A stretch of DNA of 60,591 bases from Defluviitaleaceae bacterium (GTDB lineage: Bacteria > Bacillota > Clostridia > Lachnospirales > WRAX01): contig WQWB01000004.1 of assembly GCA_009785555.1 (NCBI GenBank), positions 1 through 60,591 of the forward strand, given 5' to 3'. Under the pieces are notes generated by a model. It was given only the letters and a program-made list of their open reading frames with translations, searched no databases and was not told where the DNA came from. Of the stretch, positions 9,591-18,984 are shown piece after piece. Position numbers and translations under genes: made by a program. How positions within the stretch are numbered: position 1 is the first letter of the stretch; the number at the start of each line of letters is the position of its first letter.

Positions 9591-9683
9591 TTACCAATCC
9601 AGTCATACCTTTCTTTAAAATGCGGCATTTCTTTATTGCAAGTATAACATATAAACAAAAAAAATTCCAGTAAAATTTCATAT

Positions 9684-10226
9684 CTAGGAAGGCATAAGCC
9701 TAGCCTCTCCACTTAACATTCCGTAATTTAACCTGTCAAACCGTTTGCCTCTGAAATAGACCGCTTTACGTTCCGTTCCCTCTAAAACAAAACCCAATTG
9801 CTCAAGACATTTTTGTGCTGATAAATTTATTTCAAGGGTTTGCGCCGCCACCCGTTCTAACCCTATGTGATTAAATGCATAACCCAGAATCAATCGCATC
9901 GCTTGCTTTCCATATCCTTTGTTACGGTTTTCATATTTTGCAATCCCCATGCCGATAGAGCATGAACGGTTTACATGATCAACATCTTGTAAGGCTATAT
10001 CGCCAATAACGGTTCCATCGTTCAAAAAAATACCAAGCCTAATATTTTTACCATGTTGCAGCTTTTGAATATCCTCAAACCATTCATCAGACTTTTCATG
10101 CGATTGCCCAATAAGGCATGTATCTGTTGCGTTTTCTACATCATATTCAAATTCTATATGTAATTTTTTGCAGTCCTCCCTTTCAAGAACTGCCAAATAA
10201 ATATCCATACCTCGTATTTTAATCAT
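9684..10226 (-). CDS. GNAT family N-acetyltransferase (RimJ/RimL-like)
   Basis: GMGIAKYENRNKGYGKQAMRLILGYAFNHIGLERVAAQTLEINLSAQKCLEQLGFVLEG. Confidence 0.88.
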   Translation of the reverse strand: MIKIRGMDIYLAVLEREDCKKLHIEFEYDVENATDTCLIGQSHEKSDEWFEDIQKLQHGKNIRLGIFLNDGTVIGDIALQDVDHVNRSCSIGMGIAKYENRNKGYGKQAMRLILGYAFNHIGLERVAAQTLEINLSAQKCLEQLGFVLEGTERKAVYFRGKRFDRLNYGMLSGEARLMPS

Positions 10227-12058
10227 TAAAATCTCCCTCTCAATAATTTCTGAATTAAGTCTCTACGGCCGGCCTGCATCAAAGCCTGTATAACCAGTTG
10301 CCTGTTTTTGGGGTTTTTATATTGGATAAGTGCACGCTGCATCGCCTTTTCATGTGCAGTGCGGGCTACATACACTTTTTCACCCGTTAATGGGTCAACG
10401 CCTGTATAGTACATGCAGGTTGCCACCGTGCCTGGTGTTGGGTAAAAGTCCTGCACCTGCTCCGGCGTAATACCTGATTCATGCAAATAAAGCGCCAGCT
10501 CTATCGCTTCATTTAGACCGCTGCCCGGATGGCCGGACATAAGGTAAGGCACAAGAAACTGCTTTTTACCTAACTTCCCATTCAACCTTTCATATCTTGC
10601 CTTAAACCTAACATACACGTCATTTGGCGGCTTCCCCATATGGCGCAAAACCCTATCACTCACATGCTCCGGCGCGACTTTTAATTGTCCACTGATGTGA
10701 TGCTCCACAAGCTCCCGCATAAATTCTTCATTTTTATCCGCCATTATATAATCAAATCTAATACCACTGCGGATAAATACTTTTTTTATCTTCGGCAAAC
10801 CACGCAACTTTCTTAAAAGATCCAAATATTCCTTATGGTCAACATCCAATTGCTTACAAGGTGACGGCGCAAGACAACGGCGTGACGTGCAATGTCCGTC
10901 AGTAACGGATTTTTTGCATGATGGCGAGCGGAAATTGGCCGTCGGCCCACCTACGTCGTGAATATAGCCTTTAAAATCATTCATTTCCGTTATTTCTAGC
11001 GCTTCTTTTATGATAGATTCATGCGAGCGTGACTCAACATGCCTGCCTTGATGGAATGTCAACGCGCAAAAAGCGCACCCACCAAAGCATCCGCGGCTTG
11101 AAATTATGCTGAAGCGCACCTCTTCCACCGACGGTACATCTTCGTACGTAGGATGCGGTTTGCGCACGTAGGACAAGCCGTACACGAAATCCATCTCCGC
11201 ACGTGTAAGCGGTACAGCCGGCGGATTTTGCACGATATACGCAGTTCTGTAACGTTCGCATAAAACCTTTGCGGTTTGCCAGGACATGTTGTCATACTGT
11301 GTTTTAAAGCTTTTGGCGTAAATTGCCTTATCCGTTTTGATCCTAGCAAAATCTGGCAAAAAAAATGTATCTGTGGGAATTTTATCGGCATCGCCCGTTC
11401 GCCACACCGTACCATCCACATAATTAATGTCAGATACGTTGACGCCGGAAGAAAGCGCGTTTGCGATAGCCAGTATCTGCCGCTCACCCATGCCGTACAC
11501 GCAGATATCCGCGCACGATTCAAGAAGCACAGATTCCCGCACGCTATTACTCCAATAATCGTAATGCCCAAGACGGCGCAAGCTTGCTTCCAATCCGCCG
11601 ATGATTATAGGCACGTCACCATACAGCTGTCGTATCGCGGTGCAGTACGCCGTAACCGCCCTATCCGGCCGCCGTCCAGCCTTACTGGCTGGCGCGTAAC
11701 TGTCTCTCGCACGTTTTTTAAGAGCTACTGTATAATTATTCACCATCGAGTCTACGCAACCGGACGAAACGAGGAAACCTAACCTGGGTTCAGAAAAAAC
11801 ACCCATCGCATCCGGCCTGTTCAAGTTTGGCCTGTCAATAATGCCCACACTAAAGCCGTTTACCCACAAAAGCTTGCCCAAAAGCGCCGGCGCGAAGGAT
11901 GGATGGTCTACATAAGAATCCCCCGTAACAAATACGAAATCCGGCACTGCTTGCTCCATGCCCGACTCCGCTGCGGCTTTCTTAAACTCTTCCAACGATC
12001 GTGGAAGAAAGGTAGGCATTTGTCGTATATCGGTTATTATCTCTGTAAAATATATCAT
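10226..12058 (-). CDS. YgiQ family radical SAM protein
   Basis: IISSRGCFGGCAFCALTFHQGR radical SAM motif; N-terminal MPTFLPRSLEEFKKAAAESGMEQAVPDFVFVTGDSYVDHPSF. Confidence 0.93.
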   Translation of the reverse strand: MIYFTEIITDIRQMPTFLPRSLEEFKKAAAESGMEQAVPDFVFVTGDSYVDHPSFAPALLGKLLWVNGFSVGIIDRPNLNRPDAMGVFSEPRLGFLVSSGCVDSMVNNYTVALKKRARDSYAPASKAGRRPDRAVTAYCTAIRQLYGDVPIIIGGLEASLRRLGHYDYWSNSVRESVLLESCADICVYGMGERQILAIANALSSGVNVSDINYVDGTVWRTGDADKIPTDTFFLPDFARIKTDKAIYAKSFKTQYDNMSWQTAKVLCERYRTAYIVQNPPAVPLTRAEMDFVYGLSYVRKPHPTYEDVPSVEEVRFSIISSRGCFGGCAFCALTFHQGRHVESRSHESIIKEALEITEMNDFKGYIHDVGGPTANFRSPSCKKSVTDGHCTSRRCLAPSPCKQLDVDHKEYLDLLRKLRGLPKIKKVFIRSGIRFDYIMADKNEEFMRELVEHHISGQLKVAPEHVSDRVLRHMGKPPNDVYVRFKARYERLNGKLGKKQFLVPYLMSGHPGSGLNEAIELALYLHESGITPEQVQDFYPTPGTVATCMYYTGVDPLTGEKVYVARTAHEKAMQRALIQYKNPKNRQLVIQALMQAGRRDLIQKLLRGRF

Positions 12059-12286
12059 ATAAGCAAAGTTATTCCTTTGTATAAAAAATTTCGGTTTTTT
12101 TGTCAGATAACACTTTACATTGGCCTGATTTTTTGTTATTATAGTCGAGCATTATATTTTTGCCGCCTATTTCAACTAAACACGCAAACCAGATTTAGTA
12201 AATACGTACTTAGTTACGTGTTCCTGCCTTGATTAGGCATCAAATTGTATTTTTCATTATAAATTACGTATGGGGGTTGCAACAAA

Positions 12287-12517
12287 TTGGTACAGATATC
12301 AGAAGTTAATATCATTAGCGTAGACAAGAGCGAAGAAATTTGGGAAATAGAAGGTGAGATCATGTTTGAATCCGACCTATCTACCCCATTTTCTACCGCA
12401 TATTATCCAGACGACGACGAATTTACCGACTTAACGATCGAAATGATCCCAGGCCGCTTCGACAATTCCTTACTTAAACAAATGATAGTAGATGCCGCCA
12501 ACGAGTTTGAGGATTAG
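12287..12517 (+). CDS. Small acidic conserved-type hypothetical protein
   Basis: 76 aa, TTG start preceded by GGGGG; followed by a strong terminator hairpin at 12542. Confidence 0.55.
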   Translation: MVQISEVNIISVDKSEEIWEIEGEIMFESDLSTPFSTAYYPDDDEFTDLTIEMIPGRFDNSLLKQMIVDAANEFED

Positions 12518-12541
12518 GCAATAAATATTGTTCAATAAATT

Positions 12542-12580
12542 AGAGCTTGGAGCATTTTCAAATCCAAGCTCTATTTTTGT
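12542..12580 (+). terminator. Rho-independent terminator, possibly bidirectional
   Basis: AGAGCTTGGA (12542-12551) / TCCAAGCTCT (12563-12572), then ATTTTTGTTT. Confidence 0.85.
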
Positions 12581-13951
12581 TTATCTTTGGAATATCCGCA
12601 AGATATCATTATAGGCGATAAAAATCGTCAGAAGCATCAACGCGCCGAATCCGATGAGGTGGACGATGCCCTCCTTTTCCGGCGGTAATGGTTTACGGCG
12701 TATCCCCTCAATAGTTAGGAACACCAACTTACCGCCATCCAGCATTGGCAATGGCAAAAGATTTAACACCGCTAGGTTCACAGAAAGCAACGCACACAGC
12801 CATACGATATTTATTATAGCCGCCGACACGCCCGCCGTGTCCATACCAGCCTCATACGCGTCGCCGATAAGGGCTACCATGCCTATCGGCCCCATAAGGT
12901 CGCCGACATTTGCTTCACGACGTATCAGCATACCAAGCGACTGGAATGTTGTGCGTACGAGAAACACGCTATAATTCGTACCCATACGCAACGCGTCACC
13001 AAATCCGGCGCGCGGCACGCCTTCATGCCTTACATTCCTAACAAACATTCCCCGTTTTACCCCAAGCACAAAGTCCCGCTCATCGTAGGATATGCCTATC
13101 ATATATCTTTCAATCTCCTGGTTAAACTCTGGGGTTACGGACAATATAATCACTTCACCGTTACGCTGTATTTCCAAACTTATCGCTAATTGTGGGTTTA
13201 CCGTCAGTGCGGCGGCCAATGCGGCTTGCGTTTCCGTTGTATTGTTTACGGCATGTCCGTTGACGGCGGTTATCCTGTCTCCGCCCAAAAGACCGGCATA
13301 TTCGGCTGGTGAACCATCTGCAATACCTAAAATAGCGACACCATTGCCGTGAAACATCACAACGTCAACCCTGCGCCCCTCGCGTATAACGCGTAAGTCA
13401 AGCGGCTCACCCGGGTTTTGGCGTAGCGCTGCACTCGTCCTATCAAAGATATCCGACGGCACAAGGATGCGACTCCCGTCCACATGCGTAACCCTGTCTC
13501 CAGCTTCAAGCCCGGCTTGCGCATAATTAAATCCAGGACGAAATCCTGCAATCGCCGTATCCACAAAATAATCCGCAGAAAATAGCACAAACATCAATAT
13601 AAGCGCAAGCAATGCGTTCATCACTGATCCAGCGGCAAGTACCAGCATCCGCTTCCACACAGGCTTCGAATTGAAAGATCCTCCAACAATCCGTATTTTA
13701 TCCGTGTTGTCTGTGGTTTGGTTATCTTCGCCTTCTTCCGGTTCGCTGTCCATCATACGGCAAAAGCCGCCAATTGGGAACAGGCGAAGCGAATATAAAG
13801 TATATCCGCGCTTAAATTTAATTATCTTGGGCCCGAGGCCAAGCGCAAACTCTTCCACCACAATACCACAAGCGCGAGCCGCCAAGAAATGCCCTAATTC
13901 ATGTACAAAAATAATTACGCCGAAAACTATGATTGCCAAAAGTATGTTCAA
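12581..13951 (-). CDS. rseP: RIP metalloprotease RseP/RasP (site-2 protease)
   Basis: HELGHFLAARACGI zinc motif, PDZ-like segments, C-terminal NLLPLPMLDGGKL. Confidence 0.93.
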   Translation of the reverse strand: MNILLAIIVFGVIIFVHELGHFLAARACGIVVEEFALGLGPKIIKFKRGYTLYSLRLFPIGGFCRMMDSEPEEGEDNQTTDNTDKIRIVGGSFNSKPVWKRMLVLAAGSVMNALLALILMFVLFSADYFVDTAIAGFRPGFNYAQAGLEAGDRVTHVDGSRILVPSDIFDRTSAALRQNPGEPLDLRVIREGRRVDVVMFHGNGVAILGIADGSPAEYAGLLGGDRITAVNGHAVNNTTETQAALAAALTVNPQLAISLEIQRNGEVIILSVTPEFNQEIERYMIGISYDERDFVLGVKRGMFVRNVRHEGVPRAGFGDALRMGTNYSVFLVRTTFQSLGMLIRREANVGDLMGPIGMVALIGDAYEAGMDTAGVSAAIINIVWLCALLSVNLAVLNLLPLPMLDGGKLVFLTIEGIRRKPLPPEKEGIVHLIGFGALMLLTIFIAYNDILRIFQR

Positions 13952-13954
13952 ATT

Positions 13955-15115
13955 CTACCTCATTTTTGATTGGACAAAATCATACACCCACGCCCTGCAC
14001 CATGCGTCTGCCAAAAGAATTTCGTCCAAGCAGCTAATTTTTTTAACAGTATATGCCAATAATGCGGATTCTATAAGTATCGGAATGTCCAAAAATTTAA
14101 TTTTCCCATCTAAAAACAGTTTAACAGCCTCTTCATCGGACGCGTTAAGCACCGTAGGTGCCGTCCCCCCCGCTGCAAACGCCTGTTTTGCAAGGTTAAG
14201 GCATGGGAACAACTCTGTATTCGGTTGTTCAAAAGTCAGCTGGCTGATTTGCGTAAAATCAAGCCGCTCCCCTAAACCAGGTAACCGGTTAGGAGTATTA
14301 ATGGCGTATTGTATTGGTAGCCGCATATCCGGCGTACCGAGCTGCGCCATCACCGCCCCGTCTTCATACTCCACCATTGAATGGATTATGCCCTGTGGGT
14401 GGATTACTATATCTATTTTGTTAAGCGGCATGTCAAATAAATAAGCCGCTTCAATAACCTCAAACCCCTTATTCATGAGCGTGGCGCTATCAATGGTTAT
14501 GCGCGGCCCCATTTTCCACACAGGGTGCTTAAGAGCGTTTACCGCCGACACATTCTCAAGCTGTGATCGTGAATATCCGCGGAACGCGCCGCCCGATGCG
14601 GTTAGGATTAGCCGCGAAACGTCACTAAGAGAGTTACCCTGCAAGCATTGGAAAATAGCCGAATGTTCGCTGTCCACAGGGATTATCCTTACACCCTTCT
14701 CCCGCGCTAATGGTATCACCAATTCGCCGCCGATAACGAGAGATTCTTTATTTGCGAGAGCTACGTCACTCCCGGCTCTTATCGCTGCAAGCGTAGGTGC
14801 AAGCCCGGCCGCGCCGACGACGCAGTTAAACACCAAGTCCGAGCCGGCAGATGCGGCGGCCAGCACACCTTCGTCACCGCTTAGGATCTCCGTAGGTAAG
14901 TCGGCAACGTTTGCAGCCAACTTCCTCGCAGTGTTTGGATCATAAACAACTGCCAGCCTCGGCTTAAACTTACGGATTTGGCGCTCCAATAAATCAACAT
15001 TGCTATGCGCGGTTAGTGCAACGACTTCCGCACCATCCATATTCCCGATAACATCCAAAGCCTGCGTACCCATCGAGCCAGTACAGCCAAGAACGGTTAT
15101 TTTGCGTTTCATCAT
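13955..15115 (-). CDS. dxr: 1-deoxy-D-xylulose-5-phosphate reductoisomerase
   Basis: ITVLGCTGSMGTQALDVI, ALANKESLVIGG, PVDSEHSAIFQCLQG. Confidence 0.97.
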   Translation of the reverse strand: MMKRKITVLGCTGSMGTQALDVIGNMDGAEVVALTAHSNVDLLERQIRKFKPRLAVVYDPNTARKLAANVADLPTEILSGDEGVLAAASAGSDLVFNCVVGAAGLAPTLAAIRAGSDVALANKESLVIGGELVIPLAREKGVRIIPVDSEHSAIFQCLQGNSLSDVSRLILTASGGAFRGYSRSQLENVSAVNALKHPVWKMGPRITIDSATLMNKGFEVIEAAYLFDMPLNKIDIVIHPQGIIHSMVEYEDGAVMAQLGTPDMRLPIQYAINTPNRLPGLGERLDFTQISQLTFEQPNTELFPCLNLAKQAFAAGGTAPTVLNASDEEAVKLFLDGKIKFLDIPILIESALLAYTVKKISCLDEILLADAWCRAWVYDFVQSKMR

Positions 15116-15807
15116 AATGGCGGCAATAAAACAAAGTGAGATATAAACACAAGCGGAGCAACGAACAGGATGCTGTCAAACCTATCAAGCATACCGCCGT
15201 GACCCGGCATTATCGTGCCAAAGTCCTTTATTTCGCATTTCCGCTTTATTAGAGAGGCAAACAAGTCGCCAAACTGCCCCGCAACAACAACTATCAAACC
15301 TACTCCAGCAAACAGCAAAACCTCTTGCCAATACAACGTATTGCGAGACCAAATAATGGCAGTGGCAACTATAGCGGCGACGGCGATAAACGTGCCGCCA
15401 ATTGCGCCGCCCCAAGTCTTTTTTGGGCTTAGGATGGGCGCAAGCTGCTTCTTTCCTTTCCACCTGCCTACGAAATACGCACCCGTATCGCATCCCCATG
15501 AAGCGATAAAGATTATAACAAGGCTTAACATGGCACCGTCTGTTTCCCTAAGGCAAAAAATCGCAAACAGTGGGAAAGCTATATATACAACGGAAAAAAA
15601 CGAATAAATAACAGTTTTAGCATTTTTATTTAATTGCGGAAACAGTTTGTTTTTATCCGATATAACAGCACGCATAAACTCATATACCCCAACGATTGCG
15701 AGTGCTGTAAGCCCCGCCGCTAAAAGCCAGCCGCCAAACCACAAACACGCCACAAATACCGGCAACGCCACGGCAGCCGAAATTATCCTTCTATTAGTCG
15801 AACTCAT
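15112..15807 (-). CDS. cdsA: Phosphatidate cytidylyltransferase, intact signature
   Basis: C-terminal CDS signature SLIKRKCEIKDFGTIMPGHGGMLDRFDS; between uppS and dxr. Confidence 0.93.
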   Translation of the reverse strand: MSSTNRRIISAAVALPVFVACLWFGGWLLAAGLTALAIVGVYEFMRAVISDKNKLFPQLNKNAKTVIYSFFSVVYIAFPLFAIFCLRETDGAMLSLVIIFIASWGCDTGAYFVGRWKGKKQLAPILSPKKTWGGAIGGTFIAVAAIVATAIIWSRNTLYWQEVLLFAGVGLIVVVAGQFGDLFASLIKRKCEIKDFGTIMPGHGGMLDRFDSILFVAPLVFISHFVLLPPL

Positions 15808-15818
15808 ATAGACCTCCT

Positions 15819-16556
15819 TTATATCGAGGGAAAGTTAAGATGCCAAACATAAATAAACGCCGCAACGAAAAACACGGGGGTAAAAACCCTTAAAATGCTG
15901 ATTTTGTGCGGAAGAACTGTGGCTACCTCACTCATTTCGGCTTGTTTCAAGAGATACGCCAGAAATATACGGCCGATAAACGCGAAGAACGCGCCGACAA
16001 AAGCAATGCCACCAAAAACCAGTGCCTCCTGCCAATACAATGTATTGCGCGACCATAAAACCGCCAAGGAGATGACGATAACAACTGTAATAATCGCACC
16101 GGCAGCCGCGCCTGCACAAGTCGTTTTACTGCATAATCCCGATACTTTACGGCGGCCGATTTTTTTGCTTAAAAGCAATGAACTCACATCAGATACCCAC
16201 GCGATAACGAAAATAAGTAAGACGTGGAAATTCATGCCTTCGTTTTTACTTATCAGATATACAAAAATCAGCGGAAACGCAATATAAACAAACGCGAAAT
16301 ACGTCAGCGCCACATCCCTAATTGTATATTTATCATGGAACCTTATGATTATTATGCCAAGCCAAAGCAATGCGACGGAAACGACGGTAGCGAGCCAAGG
16401 TGCTATATCGGGCGTGTCAACAAACGCCGCGATAGCGAACGCACACGTAACCATACCAGGCAACATGCGCCACGATAGTTTTAGGGTTTTTACATACTCT
16501 ATAGAAGAGATTAGTGTGGCAAGGTAAAGAGCAGCAAATAAAATCCACGATATCAT
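15819..16556 (-). CDS. Divergent CdsA paralogue, probable pseudoenzyme
   Basis: Shares SRNTLYWQE and overall topology with the adjacent CdsA. The signature is degraded to AYLLKQAEMSEVATVLPHKISILRVFTP. Confidence 0.8.
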   Translation of the reverse strand: MISWILFAALYLATLISSIEYVKTLKLSWRMLPGMVTCAFAIAAFVDTPDIAPWLATVVSVALLWLGIIIIRFHDKYTIRDVALTYFAFVYIAFPLIFVYLISKNEGMNFHVLLIFVIAWVSDVSSLLLSKKIGRRKVSGLCSKTTCAGAAAGAIITVVIVISLAVLWSRNTLYWQEALVFGGIAFVGAFFAFIGRIFLAYLLKQAEMSEVATVLPHKISILRVFTPVFFVAAFIYVWHLNFPSI

Positions 16557-17263
16557 ACCTTACCAAACCTCCTTTTCCGCGTTTTAAACTCTTTTACAAT
16601 CTTTAAAATATCTTTAAACGAAAAATCCGGCCAGAATTTTTTAACAAAGAATATTTCAGAATACGCTGACTGCCACAGCAGGAAATTGGAAAGCCGCTTA
16701 TCACCACCTGTACGTATAACTATCTCCGGGTCAGGCAGTCCAACTGTATCCAGATAACTATTAAGCAGGGCATTGTCAATACCGTTTACGTTAATACGCC
16801 CGTTTGCCGCATCCTTCGCGATGGCACGCGACGCACGCAAAAGTTCATCACGCCCACCATAGTTTATGGCAATGTTTACGCGTAGGCCGGTTTTGGCTTT
16901 GGTCTTCTCCGTCAGGATTTGAATTTTTTTTTGCATTTCAGTATCTAAGCGCGATACATCACCCAAAATGTGCATACGCATGGTGTGGCTGTCCGCCTCG
17001 TCTATATGCCTTTGTATAAAGTCGGACAGGAGCTGCATTAATCCGCTGACCTCGCCAGCAGGCCGCTCCCAGTTCTCCGTGGAAAAGGCGTATACCGTAA
17101 GGTTCTCAAACCCAACCGCGTTCATTCGCTTGCACAGTTTACGTAAATTCTCCGCCCCGGCTTTATGTCCCGCGTTGCGCGTAAGAAAACGTCGGCTCGC
17201 CCAACGTCCATTACCGTCCATTATAATGGCGATATGGGAAGGAAGGTTTGACAATCGTCTCAT
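16553..17263 (-). CDS. uppS: Isoprenyl transferase (undecaprenyl diphosphate synthase)
   Basis: LPSHIAIIMDGNGRWASRRFLTRNAGHKAGAENLRK. Confidence 0.96.
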   Translation of the reverse strand: MRRLSNLPSHIAIIMDGNGRWASRRFLTRNAGHKAGAENLRKLCKRMNAVGFENLTVYAFSTENWERPAGEVSGLMQLLSDFIQRHIDEADSHTMRMHILGDVSRLDTEMQKKIQILTEKTKAKTGLRVNIAINYGGRDELLRASRAIAKDAANGRINVNGIDNALLNSYLDTVGLPDPEIVIRTGGDKRLSNFLLWQSAYSEIFFVKKFWPDFSFKDILKIVKEFKTRKRRFGKV

Positions 17264-18360
17264 CGCTTCGCCACCTCAAATTTAAGCGTACCGCGCTCCA
17301 CCCCGTTGACGATTAGCGTTACGGCGTGCGTCCCAGGATAATGCTTGCGCGTCGATAAATCCGCAAACGAATGGTTTTTGCTGTATTTCCGTATTTCATC
17401 CGCCTTCATATTGCTTTCTGAAATTTGAAAGATTTTGCGGCTTAACCTACCATTGGCCTTTACGAAATCCACGGCGTACTCCAACCTCACCTTAACCCTC
17501 TCTTTTGCCTTGATGGTAAACATTATATCAAAACTACCGCCTATACTTACGGTTGGTTGGCTTACGGCAAACTCGCCCGCATCCATCGCATCTGCATTTT
17601 GGAATCCAAATATCGCCAGCGCGTCGGCATTGCCTTTCTTCAGCAAAGTGCGGCAAGCGTGCTTAACTATCCAATCCGTCCAATCGTTTTTACCGTGCCA
17701 ATTACTAACAATCTTTATAACAAGCTCCGGGTGTGTCTTTGATATGTCATTAAGGTTGTTGGCGACGCTTTTCCTTACATATAAATCCGGGTCGGCCTTC
17801 AATTCTTCCAAGATCGGAAAAATCGGCGACGGATCCTTTTTAAACGATGGCAACGCCTGCGCCCAAGGCAAAGCTGGACGGCAACCCTCGCTTGCAAGGC
17901 GGCGCACATGGTTGTCTCCACTCTTCGACCAAGCGTACATCTGCGCCATCATGCGCCTTTCGTCCTTTATGATAAATGGGCGTACGGCAAATTCCGCCGA
18001 GGCGTGGCGGGTATACCGCTCCAAAGCCGCGATCGAAACGTCCCAATCAGCTTCAGCAAGCCCGTAAACTTCCACAAAATCTGGGAAAAACATCGCACCG
18101 AAACCAGTAAGCCAATCACCGTAGCCGACGATAACCTTGTCGATAACACCGATGGCATCTGTATATCCTGTAGGCAAAAACTTGCGGAGATTTTCCGTAA
18201 TCTGCCGCATTCTAGCCTTAAGCTCAAGGCCTGCCCAACGTTCATTAAGCGTTGCCGCAACAAACTCATTCACCGCAAACGGCGCGTAAACATCCTTGAT
18301 CGCCGCACCTAGCTTTTGCATGTAATCAAGGTTATATAAGTCTTTAATTAAATCAGCCAC
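17260..18360 (-). CDS. DNA alkylation repair protein (AlkD-like HEAT-repeat family)
   Basis: LKADPDLYVRKSVANNLNDISKTHPELVIKIVSNWHGKNDWTDWIVKHACRTLLKKGNADALAIFGF. Confidence 0.82.
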   Translation of the reverse strand: MADLIKDLYNLDYMQKLGAAIKDVYAPFAVNEFVAATLNERWAGLELKARMRQITENLRKFLPTGYTDAIGVIDKVIVGYGDWLTGFGAMFFPDFVEVYGLAEADWDVSIAALERYTRHASAEFAVRPFIIKDERRMMAQMYAWSKSGDNHVRRLASEGCRPALPWAQALPSFKKDPSPIFPILEELKADPDLYVRKSVANNLNDISKTHPELVIKIVSNWHGKNDWTDWIVKHACRTLLKKGNADALAIFGFQNADAMDAGEFAVSQPTVSIGGSFDIMFTIKAKERVKVRLEYAVDFVKANGRLSRKIFQISESNMKADEIRKYSKNHSFADLSTRKHYPGTHAVTLIVNGVERGTLKFEVAKR

Positions 18361-18369
18361 GAAAAACCT

Positions 18370-18924
18370 CTACAGAGACATTATCTCTTTATTTTTTGCG
18401 TCAACAACCTTATCAACCTCGGCAATCTGCTTATCGGTGGCTTTTTGGATCAGATCCTCAAGGCGTTTCAAATCATCTTCGGTGATATCGGATTTCTTTT
18501 CGTCCTTTTTAAATGCATCCATCGCCTCGCGGCGAACGTTGCGTATGGCAATCTTACAGTCGTCACCAAGCTTTTTAACATCCTTCGTCAACGTCTTACG
18601 GCGGTCTTCCGTAAGCTCCGGGAATAAAAGGCGGATAACCTTACCGTCGTTTGTTGGGTTTATGCCCAAATCAGATGCCTGGATGGCCTTTTCAATCGCC
18701 TTTAGTGTATTTGCTTCCCAGGGCTGGATTTGCAAGAGCTTCGCCTCCGGCACGGATATATTGGCTACTTGGTTAAGGGGCGTTTCAGTGCCGTAATAGT
18801 CAATGGTTATCTTATCGAGAACGCGCGGGTTCGCGCGGCCAACGCGCACCGTCGCAAGCTCCGACTCCATCGCCTTGATCGACTTTACCATCTTGTCTTC
18901 ATAGTTTTCAATTCCTGTCGGCAT
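18370..18924 (-). CDS. frr: Ribosome recycling factor
   Basis: GRANPRVLDKITIDYYGTETPLNQVANISVPEAKLLQIQPWE. ATG at 18924 follows AGGAGG and is preferred to the track start at 18951. Confidence 0.95.
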   Translation of the reverse strand: MPTGIENYEDKMVKSIKAMESELATVRVGRANPRVLDKITIDYYGTETPLNQVANISVPEAKLLQIQPWEANTLKAIEKAIQASDLGINPTNDGKVIRLLFPELTEDRRKTLTKDVKKLGDDCKIAIRNVRREAMDAFKKDEKKSDITEDDLKRLEDLIQKATDKQIAEVDKVVDAKNKEIMSL

Positions 18925-18984
18925 TTCAATTCCTCCTATGTGATTAATCATTGAACAATATTATACCATTTACTTTTCATTATT

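Noticed and set aside
13671-14444. 257-aa ORF on the plus strand across rseP/dxr
   Set aside because: Antisense to two unambiguous housekeeping genes, with no recognisable domain.
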